Assembly (NCBI GenBank): GCA_021186555.1
Contig: JAJKFL010000039.1
Span: 19,138,733-19,202,732 of the forward strand
Direction of reading: 5' to 3'
Origin: Reticulitermes speratus
Taxonomy: Eukaryota > Arthropoda > Insecta > Blattodea > Rhinotermitidae
DNA: 64,000 bases
Of this stretch, positions 33,776-43,972 are shown piece by piece. The notes below the pieces were generated by a model. It had not been told where the DNA came from. It saw nothing but the letters and a program-made list of their open reading frames with translations, and searched no databases. The first letter of the stretch is position 1; the number at the start of each line of letters is the position of its first letter. A program made the translations under genes and the position numbers.

Positions 33776-34969
33776 CTTTCGCCGTTTGGGCGAACGCGCC
33801 TAATAATAATAAACTGCAACTTAAAGAACAGTGTGCGAGAGTGTGTACTGGATTGATCTGATCAGATTAGGCACCAGTCCGCACGGCTGTGAATCTCTGC
33901 GTTCTGTCTCAGCGATTCTAAGATTCTGGGGGACGACTCTGTTCGAGAGTCGTATCTTTCTGGACCAAACAGCAGATTCTAATTAACATTACTATGACCT
34001 ACGTGCCACAATATGCCAAATTACCACTGCCATTTTTTTACATTTGCCATCAACTATATCAATATGACGGTCATACGAAAGTCTGACGTTGAAACAACAA
34101 GCTATGCTTACTCCTTTAAAACCCAGTGGTTACTTTGTGTACCATCTGGTTTAACATTCAAAAACAATGCACGGAGTGTATTTCTCCGTTTATATCGTGT
34201 CTCAGAACAAAACAACCATACACGGGCCTCTAGTACGGCATTAACTGGTTCGTTTTTATAACCTTACACGGAGTGTGCCTACCGTGTGGTAAGAACGGAA
34301 TTTTTAAATACAATTCCGGTTAGTTTTCTTCTTTAAAGGTTTAACGCAAGGTCTTTAATTGTTGTGTAATACTCGATAAAATATATACACGTTTTGTTCA
34401 CGTATCTCTGTGGAGTGTAAAACAGCAACACTGTGGCTGCGCAAAATCTACATTCACTTTTCAGTTACACGGCATTACAGCCGAGATCATCTCTCTTACA
34501 GCTGTTACAATTACTGCACGCAGTAACCGGCTGTACTCTCCTCATACCTGTTTCTGTCGCGCTGGGCCTCTGAACAGATGGACATGTGGGGTGATTTGAA
34601 CTTAATTCAATTCGGAACACTCGAACTGCGTCAACAGGACAGACGCATACGTGCAACGCAATGACACGACCTGAGTTCAGGTGACTTGTTGCGTATTTAT
34701 TACATCAACTGCATAGTCTTATCGCTCTACACGAAACACTTATTGCTTGCTCAGAGCAAAGACAGACAATGGTTCAGACGCACAGTTCGTTTATTAATAA
34801 TCCCAACGGACTATAACTTAGCAATTGACACAATGTTTACATATACTTATCAAAACCACACGCGATCATGTTTCGCTTGTGTGCAGTGTTACTAATGATA
34901 AAAAAAAGCGTACAAGTGGCTATAGCGTTTGTATATGTTACACGACACGTTTGTGTCGCAAGATAACTG
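33776..34969. other. No recognisable feature
   Basis: Nothing supported. Confidence 0.4.
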
Positions 34970-36327
34970 CGTGGGTCGTTCAAATTAAACGAGAATTTAG
35001 TTCCCTTTCGAGCACAAATCAACTTGTAGGAACGTGCTTGCGCTGACAAGTTATGACATCTTTAAACTTGCAACCCGCACTAGTCGGGTCCCTCTCCACC
35101 TCAACCATCAGGTGCAATCAATATGGCAGTGCAAGCAGTACCCAACAGTGTTGCGCAGCGTATAATTATCAAATTTCTCACGAATGAAGGTGTCATTCCT
35201 TCTGCGATCTTTACCAGGCTTCAAGCACAGATTGGGGATGAATGTTTGTCACAGCCACGGGTGTTCAGTTGGGCGAAATCATTTCGAGAAGGACGAGACC
35301 GTGTTGAAAATGAACCTAACGCTCGGCGACCAAGAACTTCTGTCAATGCAGACAACGTTTAGAAAAATTGGTGAACTCATTTGGGCTAATCGTCGCATAA
35401 CTGTTCTTGAACTGTCACAGGAAGTAGGAATTAGTGTAGGGAGCGTTGAAGAAATTCTGCACAACGAGTTGAAAGTCAGTAAAGTGAGCGCAAGTTGGGT
35501 CCCACGGCTCCTGTCACCGGAGCACAGGGAAAGACGTTTAGTGGCCGTTACTCAACTTTTGCAACGATACGAGAGAGAAGGAGCCGACTTTTTGGACTCA
35601 ATTGTGACCTGTGATGAGACGACGTGGCCGCTTCGCGCACTGTCCGCCTGGCGCACGGCCGCTACAGCCACGGAACCCACTACTTCACTCCTGAATCAAA
35701 AAGAGCAAGCAAGCCGTGCAAACACACCCATTCTCCACCCCCCCCCCCCCAAAAAAAAGCAAAAGCAATTTTTTCAGCGGCGAATATTATGACTGCTGTG
35801 TTCTGGGATTCAAAGCGTTATCATTCACCTGGACTTTCTCACTGGTCAAAAAACCATCAATGCGCAATACTATTCAACTCTCCTGAATGAAAAAGTGAAG
35901 TCGGCAATCCGCTCAAAGCGAAGAAAAAGGCAGGATTCAGTTTGCTTCCTCCAAGACAACGCTCGTCCTCACACAGTGGCTTTAATGATGGCAACTTTAC
36001 TGAAACTGAAGTGGGATGTCCTGCCTCATCCACCGTACAGTCCAGACTTAGCTCCATCTGATTATCATTTGTTTGGACCAATGAAGAGGGTTTTAGGAGG
36101 CAAGAGATTCCGGAATAATGATGAGGTCATTGCAGCTGTTAAAAAGTTGGATAAACAAGCAACCGAAAACCTTCTTTGAAACAGGAATTAAGAAGCTTCC
36201 AAAACGTTGGCACAAGTGTATGGCAGTCAACAGGGACTACATTGAAAAGTAGTGTGTAAAACTTTTCCATTTTATTGTGAATAAATTTTTTAGAAACGAA
36301 TTCTCGTTTAAATTTGAACGACCTGCG
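34970..36327 (+). mobile_element. mariner transposon, full length, inactivated
   Basis: About 1.36 kb bounded by imperfect terminal inverted repeats of about 29 bp: left 34970-34998 (inner part ggtcgttcaaattaaacg) and right 36299-36327 (inner part cgtttaaatttgaacgacc). The expected TA duplication is visible on the right (ta at 36328-36329) and mutated to tg on the left. It encloses the broken transposase at 35123-36179. Length, TIR size and protein family agree with a mariner element. Confidence 0.9.
35123..36179 (+). pseudogene. mariner transposase, disrupted
   Basis: The N-terminal helix-turn-helix region begins at the ATG at 35123 (MAVQAVPNSVAQRIIIKFL) and continues through the RVFSWAKSFREGR block. 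A frameshift near 35355 leads into RKIGELIWANRRI, the second DNA-binding half, and WVPRLLSPEHRERR. The first catalytic Asp is in TCDET (35613-35615). About 45-50 extra bases follow at 35628-35677 before HYFTPESK. A C13-A8 tract lies at 35738-35758 and another frameshift near 35812. The last block has the second Asp in LQDNARPHT (35955-35957) and the third in SPDLAPSDYHLF (36060-36062), 34 residues apart, as in D,D34D mariners. It stops at 36177-36179. At least three frame breaks, so no active enzyme. Subfamily not assigned. Confidence 0.92.
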
Positions 36328-36508
36328 TATGTGCTGAATGTCTAGCGCAGGCCTGTCAATCTCATAACTGGCAGCAGGACAAATCTGAAATCCAACTCGG
36401 CAGCAACATGTGTCACATTCCCTCTTCGTTCTTCATTTGTATTTTCCAATATTGGGAGAAGAAAAAAAAAAAAAAAAAAACACCTTGCCCTTGTATTTAA
36501 TTCTGCAG
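36328..36508. other. Spacer with A20-type run
   Basis: A run of about nineteen A residues after gaag (36464-36480) precedes the minisatellite. Confidence 0.5.
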
Positions 36509-36838
36509 GAATTCCTGGGTGTATTGTGCAATAAAAAGAATGAGTTCCTGGGTGTATTGTGCAATAAAAATCATGAATTCCTGGGTGTATTGCGCAATAA
36601 AAATAATGAATTCCTGGGTGTATTGTGCAATAAAAATAATGAATTCCTGGGTGTATTGTGCAATAAAAATAATGAATTCCTGGGTGTATTGTGCAATAAA
36701 AATAATGAATTCCTGGGTGTATTGTGCAATAAAAATAATGAGTTCCTGGGTGTATTGAGCAATAAAAATAATGAATTCCTGGTTATATTGTGCAATAAAA
36801 CTAATGAATTCCTGGGTGTATTGTGCAATAAAAATAAT
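36509..36838. repeat. 33-bp minisatellite, ten copies
   Basis: The unit begins gaattcctgggtgtattg and ends tgcaataaaaataat. Ten units in exact 33-bp register, with sparse substitutions (gagttcc in units 2 and 8, tgcgc in unit 3, tgagc in unit 8, ggttatatt in unit 9). Units 4-7 are identical. Because 33 is divisible by three, several frames stay open through the array on both strands; an 11-residue repeat of the NEFLGVLCNKN type results. That is a property of the array, not evidence of a gene. Confidence 0.95.
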
Positions 36839-37069
36839 AATAAACGTAGTAAAACTTCAAAAACATCAAAATGCGGACGAGCCACATCATAAAGCCCTGC
36901 GGGACGCATGTGTTTACAGACCTGGTCTGGTGTTTCTTGTGGTATCAAGAACGTATCCTTCACTTTCCATACATCTAATATGAAATTTCACTTCATTGTA
37001 GTGGTAAGTCCATGATAAGTGGGTCCCTGTCACCATGTTACGAAACACATCGCAAAGCCTCGAACCTGG

Positions 37070-37275
37070 ACAGATTCTTTGGTACAACTTAAAATGGATC
37101 TTCAAGAAGTGGGATGGGAGGGCGTGGACTGGATTGATATGGCTCAGGATAGGGACAGGTGGCGGGCTCTTGTGAATGTAGTAATGAACCTTCGGGTTAC
37201 ATAAAACGCGGGGAATTTGTTGACTAGCTGAGGACCTGTTAGCTTCTCAAGAAGGACTCTGCTCCATGGAGTTAG
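37070..37275 (+). pseudogene. Non-LTR retrotransposon ORF2 C-terminus and 3' UTR
   Basis: The best-preserved LINE tail in the window. The plus strand encodes [19 protein letters not shown] then [18 protein letters not shown] and a stop at 37202-37204. The UTR follows (ataaaacgcggggaatttgt, gttgactagctgagg, gactctgctccatgg). Everything upstream of the last 36 or so codons is unrelated, so it is strongly 5' truncated. It serves as the reference for the fragments at 2850, 4186, 20205, 29845 and 48725. Confidence 0.82.
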
Positions 37276-38085
37276 TTAGTGTAGTGGTAAGTCAACCACT
37301 GGCTTTCTCCCGATTCGCAAAATAATCATAATCTGAGAGGAGGTTAGAACAATATCCCCACTGATAACACAAAGAAAGTTTCGATACAGATGGAAAGAGT
37401 CGTTCTGGACCAAAACTGATACACAATACAGGAAACACCAATTCACCACCACCGGTATCATCTGTTCGAAGAGATGGACACTGCAGGCACTTTTAGACGG
37501 CGGCCGAATGAAATTACTTTGAAGCGTAGTTCAAACATCGTTGAATTGCCATCAATCAATCACAACGATTGAAACTGCTTTACAGGTACACCGAAATACC
37601 TAAAAATAATAGGTTATTATCACGATATAATAATTAATTTGTATACAGTATTATAACTTTCGTGTTCTAATGGTGTCAATACACTCATCAAACTGAATGT
37701 GAAGTGAACCACTTGACTTTCTCATATCCAGGTACAGATACAAAAAATAATTGCAACTGGGACTCCCAACAACTGCACATTCGTCTCATCTCAATATACG
37801 AATATGCAGAGTACAATGCTTTCTCTATACAGTGTACGAGATTGCTATGGGTCGACTTCCGTCCAAGGAGACCTATCAAATCTCTAAAGCGATTGTTTCT
37901 AAATCTAGAAGGTCGTCATAGCAGAAAAAGATGGGGGAAACATACTAACATATAAAATGCTGGCGGACAGTACACATCTGCAAATACTGTCGACAAACAG
38001 TGTTTGCAAACACGTTTCGTCCGTATCTTTTTATATTATTGGCAACATTTTGACATTTACCTTAGGTTTAACAATTTACTTAGGC
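37276..38085. other. No recognisable feature
   Basis: Nothing supported; a (TA)n microsatellite follows at 38086-38103. Confidence 0.4.
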
Positions 38086-38103
38086 TATATATATATATAT
38101 ATT
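38086..38103. repeat. (TA)n microsatellite
   Basis: Nine TA units. Confidence 0.9.
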
Positions 38104-38186
38104 TCTAATTGTTATATAGATTTACAATGTATTCACTGATGTAAAGGGGATCTATCTGCAACATATGAGGTTTCCAACTTACAGTT

Positions 38187-38245
38187 GTTATGGCTTGATG
38201 AGGGCTCTCTTATGAGCCGAAACTAGTTGCCAATAAAAACTTACG
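38187..38245 (+). ncRNA. Hammerhead-like motif, solo
   Basis: Order: ttatggc (38188-38194), TTGATGA (38195-38201), one extra G, stem GGCTC (38203-38207) with GAGCC (38214-38218), GAAAC (38219-38223), GTT (38226-38228), gccaataa. The outer strands pair as TTAT-GGC with GCC-A-ATAA, seven pairs and one bulge. The first core base is U where hammerheads need C, and the stem III loop would be only two bases, so activity is doubtful even if the fold is conserved. Confidence 0.4.
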
Positions 38246-38479
38246 TTGCACGACTTGCTTGGACCAATTGTAGAATTACTAATGTATACTTATGATCGAT
38301 AAGCCAACAGGGATGTCTTACATTAAAACAAGAAGCGAAACATGTAAACGGACAAAGGGGTTCGTTTTGACAACCCTGATCGAGAATCAACTTGTGCCAT
38401 ACGATGCTCAAAAATGTGTTAATGTCGCTGTGTCAGCCATGAGCCAGAACAAATGGAAGAGAACAGAAGAACTTCGCGT
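38246..38479. other. No recognisable feature
   Basis: Nothing supported. Confidence 0.35.
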
Positions 38480-38710
38480 TGTGTTTTTCTAGGTTGACAC
38501 CACGTAGTCAGGTAGGTAGGCATCGATGTTTCGGAGAAACATAATGCCTCCATTTTCAGAGCACATGTGACGACACTGAAGGTGTAGGCAATATGTTCCT
38601 CTAAAACGTCGGTACCCATTTACGAGACTACATAGTGTCATAACCCAGAAACTCACACTATGAACATTTACCACCGTGCAAACTTCATATCTTATACATA
38701 AAGACAAGCT
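38480..38710 (-). repeat. Fold-back copy of the SEDGG...FLRNVG repeat family
   Basis: Imperfect inverted arms: gtagtcaggtaggtaggcat with gtttcggagaaacataatgc on the left, and gcaatatgttcctctaaaac with gtcggtacccatttacgaga on the right. On the minus strand it encodes SENGGIMFLRNIDAYLPDY and, upstream, VNGYRRFRGTYCLHLQ, phrases widely repeated in insect genomes and not a host protein. Both arms hold CTGAARA, a GGAG/CUCC-type stem and GAAAC or AAAAC, so it belongs to the hammerhead-like group. Confidence 0.6.
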
Positions 38711-39305
38711 TACTTCAACAGATTATTTTAAATTAAAACATAAGAGAGCTCTTCCGTTACAATATTTGCCATGTGATGCCAAAAACATGGTCGTAATAAT
38801 CTATCTTTTAAACTGCAGCCATGAGAGAAATAGAACACCTTTACCTTTTACATCAGCATATCTAAACACAACCATGAAAACCATTAAAGCCAATGAAGGT
38901 CACCTGGCCAAGCTTCCAACAGTGTACGAAGATTGCAGTAAAATAAACGTTTTATAAGAATGAAGCATTTCATTTACCATGCGTGTTCTAACAAGACGGT
39001 GTTTATGCTGCATTTCACAGGCACTATATAACAACTACAGTCAAATCTCCTTATAAAGCAATCGCAAGGAACGTGAACAACCTTCCACTTCTGACACACT
39101 TCGTTTAATGCAAATACCTGTATACAAACATTTATCCTACACAAGATATACAACGTGTATTTACGATCCCAATCACGTGTCAAGAGATTTGTGCCACATC
39201 CATTACTAAACACTATACACACTTTTCATTTTTCTCTTCTCCCTCTCCATTCCTTCCATGTATCATTTCATTCTTTCTTCCATCCTGCCGCTTCTTTCCC
39301 TCCTA
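38711..39305. other. No recognisable feature
   Basis: Nothing supported. Confidence 0.4.
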
Positions 39306-39405
39306 ATTTCTTCACGCCCAGGACGCTTTATCCCGGGGAAAAAGCCCCCAGCACCTACTGAACAGCAGGAGGCTTGGTGGGCCCCACAGCCGAACTGGAC
39401 GCTTT
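39306..39405 (-). mobile_element. SINE-1 fragment
   Basis: On the minus strand, the central body: complements of cgcccaggacgctttatccc, aaagcccccagcacctact and aggcttggtgggccccac match the SINE-1 middle. Confidence 0.55.
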
Positions 39406-39951
39406 TAATTATGTTAGTTTATTAGTAAGAGTAACGAACCAGTTTCTCACATGGCATATAAAACGCGACTTGTCTGGTCTTTTATGTGAATCCAGCCAGT
39501 GAAGTTACCAATTAACAATAGAGCAAAGTTACGCACTGCAGTCCGCACCACCCTACATACGTATTAGTACACGGCGTCTGTAAACTACGTATGAGCGTCG
39601 AGTTTACATGCTCTAATGAGACAACAATTAAAGTTACTTCACCATAATAACCCTCGTCTAATGCAGCACCATATAATGTCGAACTAAACTTCCAGCTTTC
39701 GAACAGGGTGATAAAGACAATGCTACGACATCTTCTCTAAACGTCAGAATGACATTCATTCCAAGCTACCTCATGAAACAACGTCCTGCCATAGGCCTAC
39801 ATCCATATTTTTTGTCTCCCCACAAAACACGAACCCACCATTCCTGTGACACAGCACCTTTGACCTTATACCTTCCACCTAATATCGTCACAGTACACTT
39901 GTTACTTATAATGTGAGGCCCAAGTTACTCATTTCAGTACTCTTATGAGTT
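39406..39951. other. No recognisable feature
   Basis: Nothing supported. Confidence 0.4.
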
Positions 39952-39963
39952 TGTGTGTCAATA

Positions 39964-40197
39964 AAATCTGTGGTCTTCTGAGTTATTACACAGCGTCGTG
40001 TGGTAATTGTTTACCGACGTTTCGGGACAACGTATCGGTCCCATCCTCACGGGTCAAGATTCCGGGAATCTTGACCCGTGAGGATGGGACCGATACGTTG
40101 TCCCGAAACGTCGGTAAACAATTACCACACGACGCCGTGTAATAACCCAGAAGACCATAGATTTCATCAACATCGCGGCGGAAGCCTGAAATCAAGG
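39964..40197 (+). mobile_element. Fold-back element with 12-bp target duplication (family B)
   Basis: Arms 39964-40063 and 40065-40164 are 100 bp each with three mismatches, around a single central base (40064). The tail, 40165-40197, reads catcaacatcgcggcggaag and on. Identical flanks tgtgtgtcaata lie at 39952-39963 and 40198-40209. The right arm shows GTGAGGA (40078-40084), one extra T, stem GGGAC (40086-40090) with GTCCC (40100-40104), GAAAC (40105-40109), GUCG, GTA (40114-40116). The first core base is G rather than C. Confidence 0.9.
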
Positions 40198-40209
40198 TGT
40201 GTGTCAATA

Positions 40210-40310
40210 TTTCGCGCAGAAGTGCGTGCGATCTGTAGAGCTATCGTCAGATTTGAGGTTCTCCTGGCAGTGACTACAAGCATTACTGTAATACATTTAC
40301 AAAAAAAAAT
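40210..40310 (+). repeat. Fragment of the SEDGG...FLRNVG repeat family
   Basis: Encodes RFEVLLAVTTSITVI at about 40250-40295, the phrase that follows the fold-back part in other copies. No frame beyond it. Confidence 0.4.
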
Positions 40311-41357
40311 TACACAGCCATCACTTTAGTCAGTACATGTCACACATTCTTTATTAGTAACATCACTATGGTTACACGTTTCGGCTAGTGATATTGACTA
40401 GAAAATAGATGTGTTGTACTAAATAATGAAAGGAGACTTGTACTAAAATGTATTAAGGTATCAGAGGAATGTGTTGTCTCCAACTTCAGCACATTACTCT
40501 CCGAAACACCGGTACCTAACTACCAAACTACATGACGTCACACCAAAGACGACAGCAATCTTATAATGTGGCATCAAGCACGTAGTACTACAATATAAAA
40601 CTACATCAAACGACACGTTATCGATGAAGAGTAGATTGCATGTTTTTAAAGAAAATATTTTCCGAATATCGCCTAAGTATATACCATTCCCGTTGATACT
40701 AAGCAAAGTCGTCCAAGTGGCGACGACTTGCAGTCTAAGTTCGCAGGAAAGCGCAGACTTCTAAGCAAACAGTTACGAACTTCTACAACTCTAGCAGTTT
40801 GATTATTATCAATAAAAGTTTCTATATCTGACTTGACATTTTCCGCAGCAGTGTCCAGCACTGCAAAATAAATACAACGATTCTCGTTATTACGTCAATA
40901 AGCAGAAACAATATCACTAGGTAAACTGTACGTTACTTGTACCGTACATTTTTAATTGTATATATCACTAGGTAAGTACACAACAATTTTACATGCCAAA
41001 AACAATAGTTGTCATTAAAGTAACTGGACGACAGGAAGTCAACTACCGGCTGGGGGCGGAGGTGTTTTCTTTCGCCATCATGTCCAAATCGCGGGTGTGG
41101 GCCCACTATGCCTCCTATTCAACAAAGATTCTTTCCACGGGGCAAACTGACTGAAGCGTTATGATAAATAACCCAATCTAACAGATCACGTGCAGCTTTA
41201 TGCTTAGAAAACGGGGCGAGTTTACCCTTTATAATTCCACCTACTGTAGTGAATGCGTGTGAGGCTCGCTCTGAAGGAAGAGCAGCGTCCGAAAACAAAG
41301 TGACGAATGATATATTTACTAGGAACTTGGAAGATCCGAACGCGCTATTACACGGAG
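40311..41357. other. Mostly unrecognised; repeat fragment near 40487-40580
   Basis: At 40487-40545 the text actctccgaaacaccggtac, then taccaaactacatgacgtca belongs to the same repeat family as 38480-38710 (minus-strand phrase VVRYRCFGE). The rest shows nothing. Confidence 0.4.
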
Positions 41358-41462
41358 TATTTTTATCGCCGAACTGAGCACTGCAGAGCGCGCGGCATTT
41401 ATCGGTTGCTTTGCGGTAAAAATGTCGTCTACACTAGGAAGAGCAGTCTGGCGATAAAAATT
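41358..41462. mobile_element. Possible short MITE with 19-bp inverted ends
   Basis: tatttttatcgccgaactg (41358-41376) is the inverse of cagtctggcgataaaaatt (41444-41462) with a few mismatches, enclosing a GC-rich 67-base middle. No target duplication was confirmed. May be the terminal part of a larger DNA transposon. Confidence 0.35.
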
Positions 41463-42124
41463 GCTCTGTGTGGAATTATATCAAGAATGAGATGGTAGGT
41501 GGGTATACAACATGCATGTAGTAAATACTAGGCATGCGTACAAATTATTTATTGGAAAATGTCATGAAAAGCTGAGGGTGATGATTCGCAGTTACAAATT
41601 AAAGGCAATTCCATTATACGAATCGACAAAACAAAGCAATCACATAAGGCTTAGACATAACTTGTTTTATAGACAATCGCTCCCCATGTCAATGCAACGG
41701 TCCAGCAGGCACGAGCTTCTCGATTCCATTAGAACAGGGGTTTCGGCCACGCCTAAAGCCGTTCTTGTACTGCTTCTTTCCATGACCGACATCAATTTCA
41801 CACAAAATTTCATCAGTGCTGACTCTTCGGTTGTCCCGGATGCGCTGATAGATCGATCAATGTCCAAACTCTGTTTAATAGTTTCGGAGATGAATCATAA
41901 GGGCAGACACATGTGGATTCGCCCCACATTACTTCACAGCATGCACCTTGTGCAAAGAAGGAACTTTTTTCACAACTGCGTTATGATAACGTAGAGGACT
42001 CGACAGGCTCACAATAACTACTTAAGGTGGGTTTCTGTAATGCGATAAACCTTCGCTTTCCAAAAAAACAATTTTTGATCCGAATAGTCATTATTTCCTC
42101 AAGTAGAATCCTCTACCAAAGAGA
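41463..42124. other. No recognisable gene
   Basis: A 160-codon plus ORF (41512-41994) and a 66-codon minus ORF overlap here. Neither has a family signature that I can name. Confidence 0.3.
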
Positions 42125-42334
42125 TAACTGACTCTTGGTTTGTTTAACGACGCTCTTGTAACATATAGGTCGAATCATAGGACGACTTGACTTTGATGGG
42201 ATGCGGAAGGAAGCAGTCGTCACCGATTTTTTAAGTTGCAGTACCGGAAACGATGCCACCAGTCAGGACATTCGTCCCCGGACTGAGAATCGAACCCGGT
42301 GCCTCCTTAAGAAGGAGCAGAAGTGGTAACGACT
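42125..42334 (-). mobile_element. tRNA-headed SINE, diverged
   Basis: On the minus strand a B box accgggttcgattctcag (about 42283-42300) is followed by a body containing gaatgtcctgactggtggca and ending near 42125 in cgacctatatgttacaagag-like text. The A box is not clear. Confidence 0.4.
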
Positions 42335-42785
42335 GTTACGTTGCCCCTGTGTACGCCATAAAGTCATATTAGGGTACAAAGGTAAAGGTAAAGTTCACCC
42401 TAGAACAGGTCATGAGGGCCCAGAGGTGGAGTAGAGGTATAGCTCTACTCTTTCCTTAACCTGGGCGCTAGATGGGGGTGGGTGGTCAACGCCACGCCCC
42501 GGCCGCTTTACCCCCGGGAATGACCCGGTACCCATTGTACAGGAGGCTGGGTAGGCCCCAGGGCCGGTCTGGACGGGTGCCGAAAATCTCGCCCCCACCG
42601 GACTTCGATCCCCGGACTGCCCAGCCCGTAGCGAGTCGCTATACCGACTACGCTATCCCGACCCACCATATTAGGGTATAGTTCTTCTATTTCTTAACCA
42701 CAGCAATAGATGGGGTGAGTGGTCAGCATCACGCCCTGGCTGCTTTACCCTAGGGAACAGAGCCCCCTGTACCCACTGAAATTCG
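42335..42785 (-). mobile_element. Older SINE-1-like copy interrupted by a younger SINE-1
   Basis: Two minus-strand pieces, 42335-42376 (tail: ttgcccctgtgtacgccat complement) and 42679-42785 (middle: tgagtggtcagcatcacgcc, ctggctgctttaccctaggg), together form one SINE 3' half split by the insertion at 42377-42666. Confidence 0.7.
42377..42666 (-). mobile_element. SINE-1, full length, with perfect 12-bp target duplication
   Basis: Minus-strand SINE-1: the head lies at 42600-42666 (gggatagcgtagtcggtata, then gtagcgactcgct order), B box wording in ggggatcgaagtccggtgg, and the body follows to the tail gaactttacctttacc near 42377. Identical flanks catattagggta lie at 42365-42376 and 42667-42678. 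The target was an older SINE tail on the same strand. Confidence 0.92.
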
Positions 42786-43972
42786 TTGCCAAGGAATTAC
42801 CTAAGTCAGCGTTAACCTTGAGGGTCTATAAGTTGTAGCCAATTTTAGAGCCTGATCGTCACCAACCATGTACGCTGAAACGAACTGTATAGGTCGCCAG
42901 GACGGTTTAGAAATTTCATGGCTTTAATACCAGAAATCTGGCATGCTTCCATACACTACACTCTAGCCTGTAAAACATTAGTGACTCACTCACTGAAGTC
43001 TTTGTTCCTACATGCCACGGATATACAGTGTGCAATTCGGAAATACTCTATACAGGCCTACACACAACGATCCGTAAGCCATGCACGAAAGTAGCACCCA
43101 AAGGTTCAACAAAATTTACACCAAAACAAGCAATCAGAGTTGATCCTGAGCCAGTTTCATCTATCTGATCTGCCACTTTCAAAACGTCTTCCCCAAATCA
43201 ATCCTAAAGTCACCGTCTCCGACCCTTTTCGGTGTTCCACGTGGCCACTTTACCACCGAAGTACTGCACGCATATGTTTCCTCCATCCGACAGCCAAAAT
43301 TTTTAGTGGCTGTCCGATGTTTAGTAGATCTACATTTTGAATTTTGGCCCAGAGACCACCTATTCTGACTGAAGTTACTGAAGTTTCCCCACCAGATTTT
43401 TTCCACATCATGATATGTCGTTCAAAATCATCCTACAACTCGACATTTATGCACATGAATAAGCATCGTCGAATAACCCCAGCATCAACACCCATCCAAG
43501 CTAGATATCCGACCCGCTGTAAATTTCACTGCTGTGACAGTCATGGATGACACACATAAATCACGAAGGATGTTCCACAGACGGACCAGGGCTCGATGAA
43601 CTACCCGTTTATAATACATGCCATACTAAATGGCGGAATTGCACGTATGCTTGTAGCGTTACTGCAACAGTCATTACCAGAGGAACAAACTTACAATGCA
43701 TCGTATAAAAATGGGTACATTAGAGGACAGTCTGCTAGCACCAGACTTTTTTCTTCACCAAACTCATTTTATCATTAGGTAAAACTTGTATTTATCAGAG
43801 AAAAATAAAGCCATGTTATTAAAAAAGACACTATTACAAGTAAGTGCGCAAATAAAGTACCCTGAATTAAGAAAAAGTCAAAATACGAGATGTTGTGTTA
43901 ATTTTTCAATCTCGACCGGCAGCATGGAACAGAACAAAGCAGTTTCATCTAATCATTACAAACAACACAAGT
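42786..43972. other. No recognisable feature
   Basis: Nothing supported over 1.2 kb; AT-rich. Confidence 0.4.

Noticed and set aside
36509-36838. CRISPR array
   Set aside because: Contiguous 33-bp tandem units without spacers, in a eukaryotic setting.
36410-36892. 160-codon ORF with 11-residue repeats
   Set aside because: It is the 33-bp minisatellite read in frame, preceded by a poly-A run; other frames and the minus strand are equally open.
39964-40197. Simple cut-and-paste MITE for the fold-back elements
   Set aside because: A tail on one side only, target duplications of 11-13 bp and ribozyme-like arms fit RNA-mediated insertion better; not excluded without genome-wide copies.
41512-41994. 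160-codon plus ORF with an overlapping minus ORF
   Set aside because: No recognisable family; could be a transposon remnant but no motif is clear.
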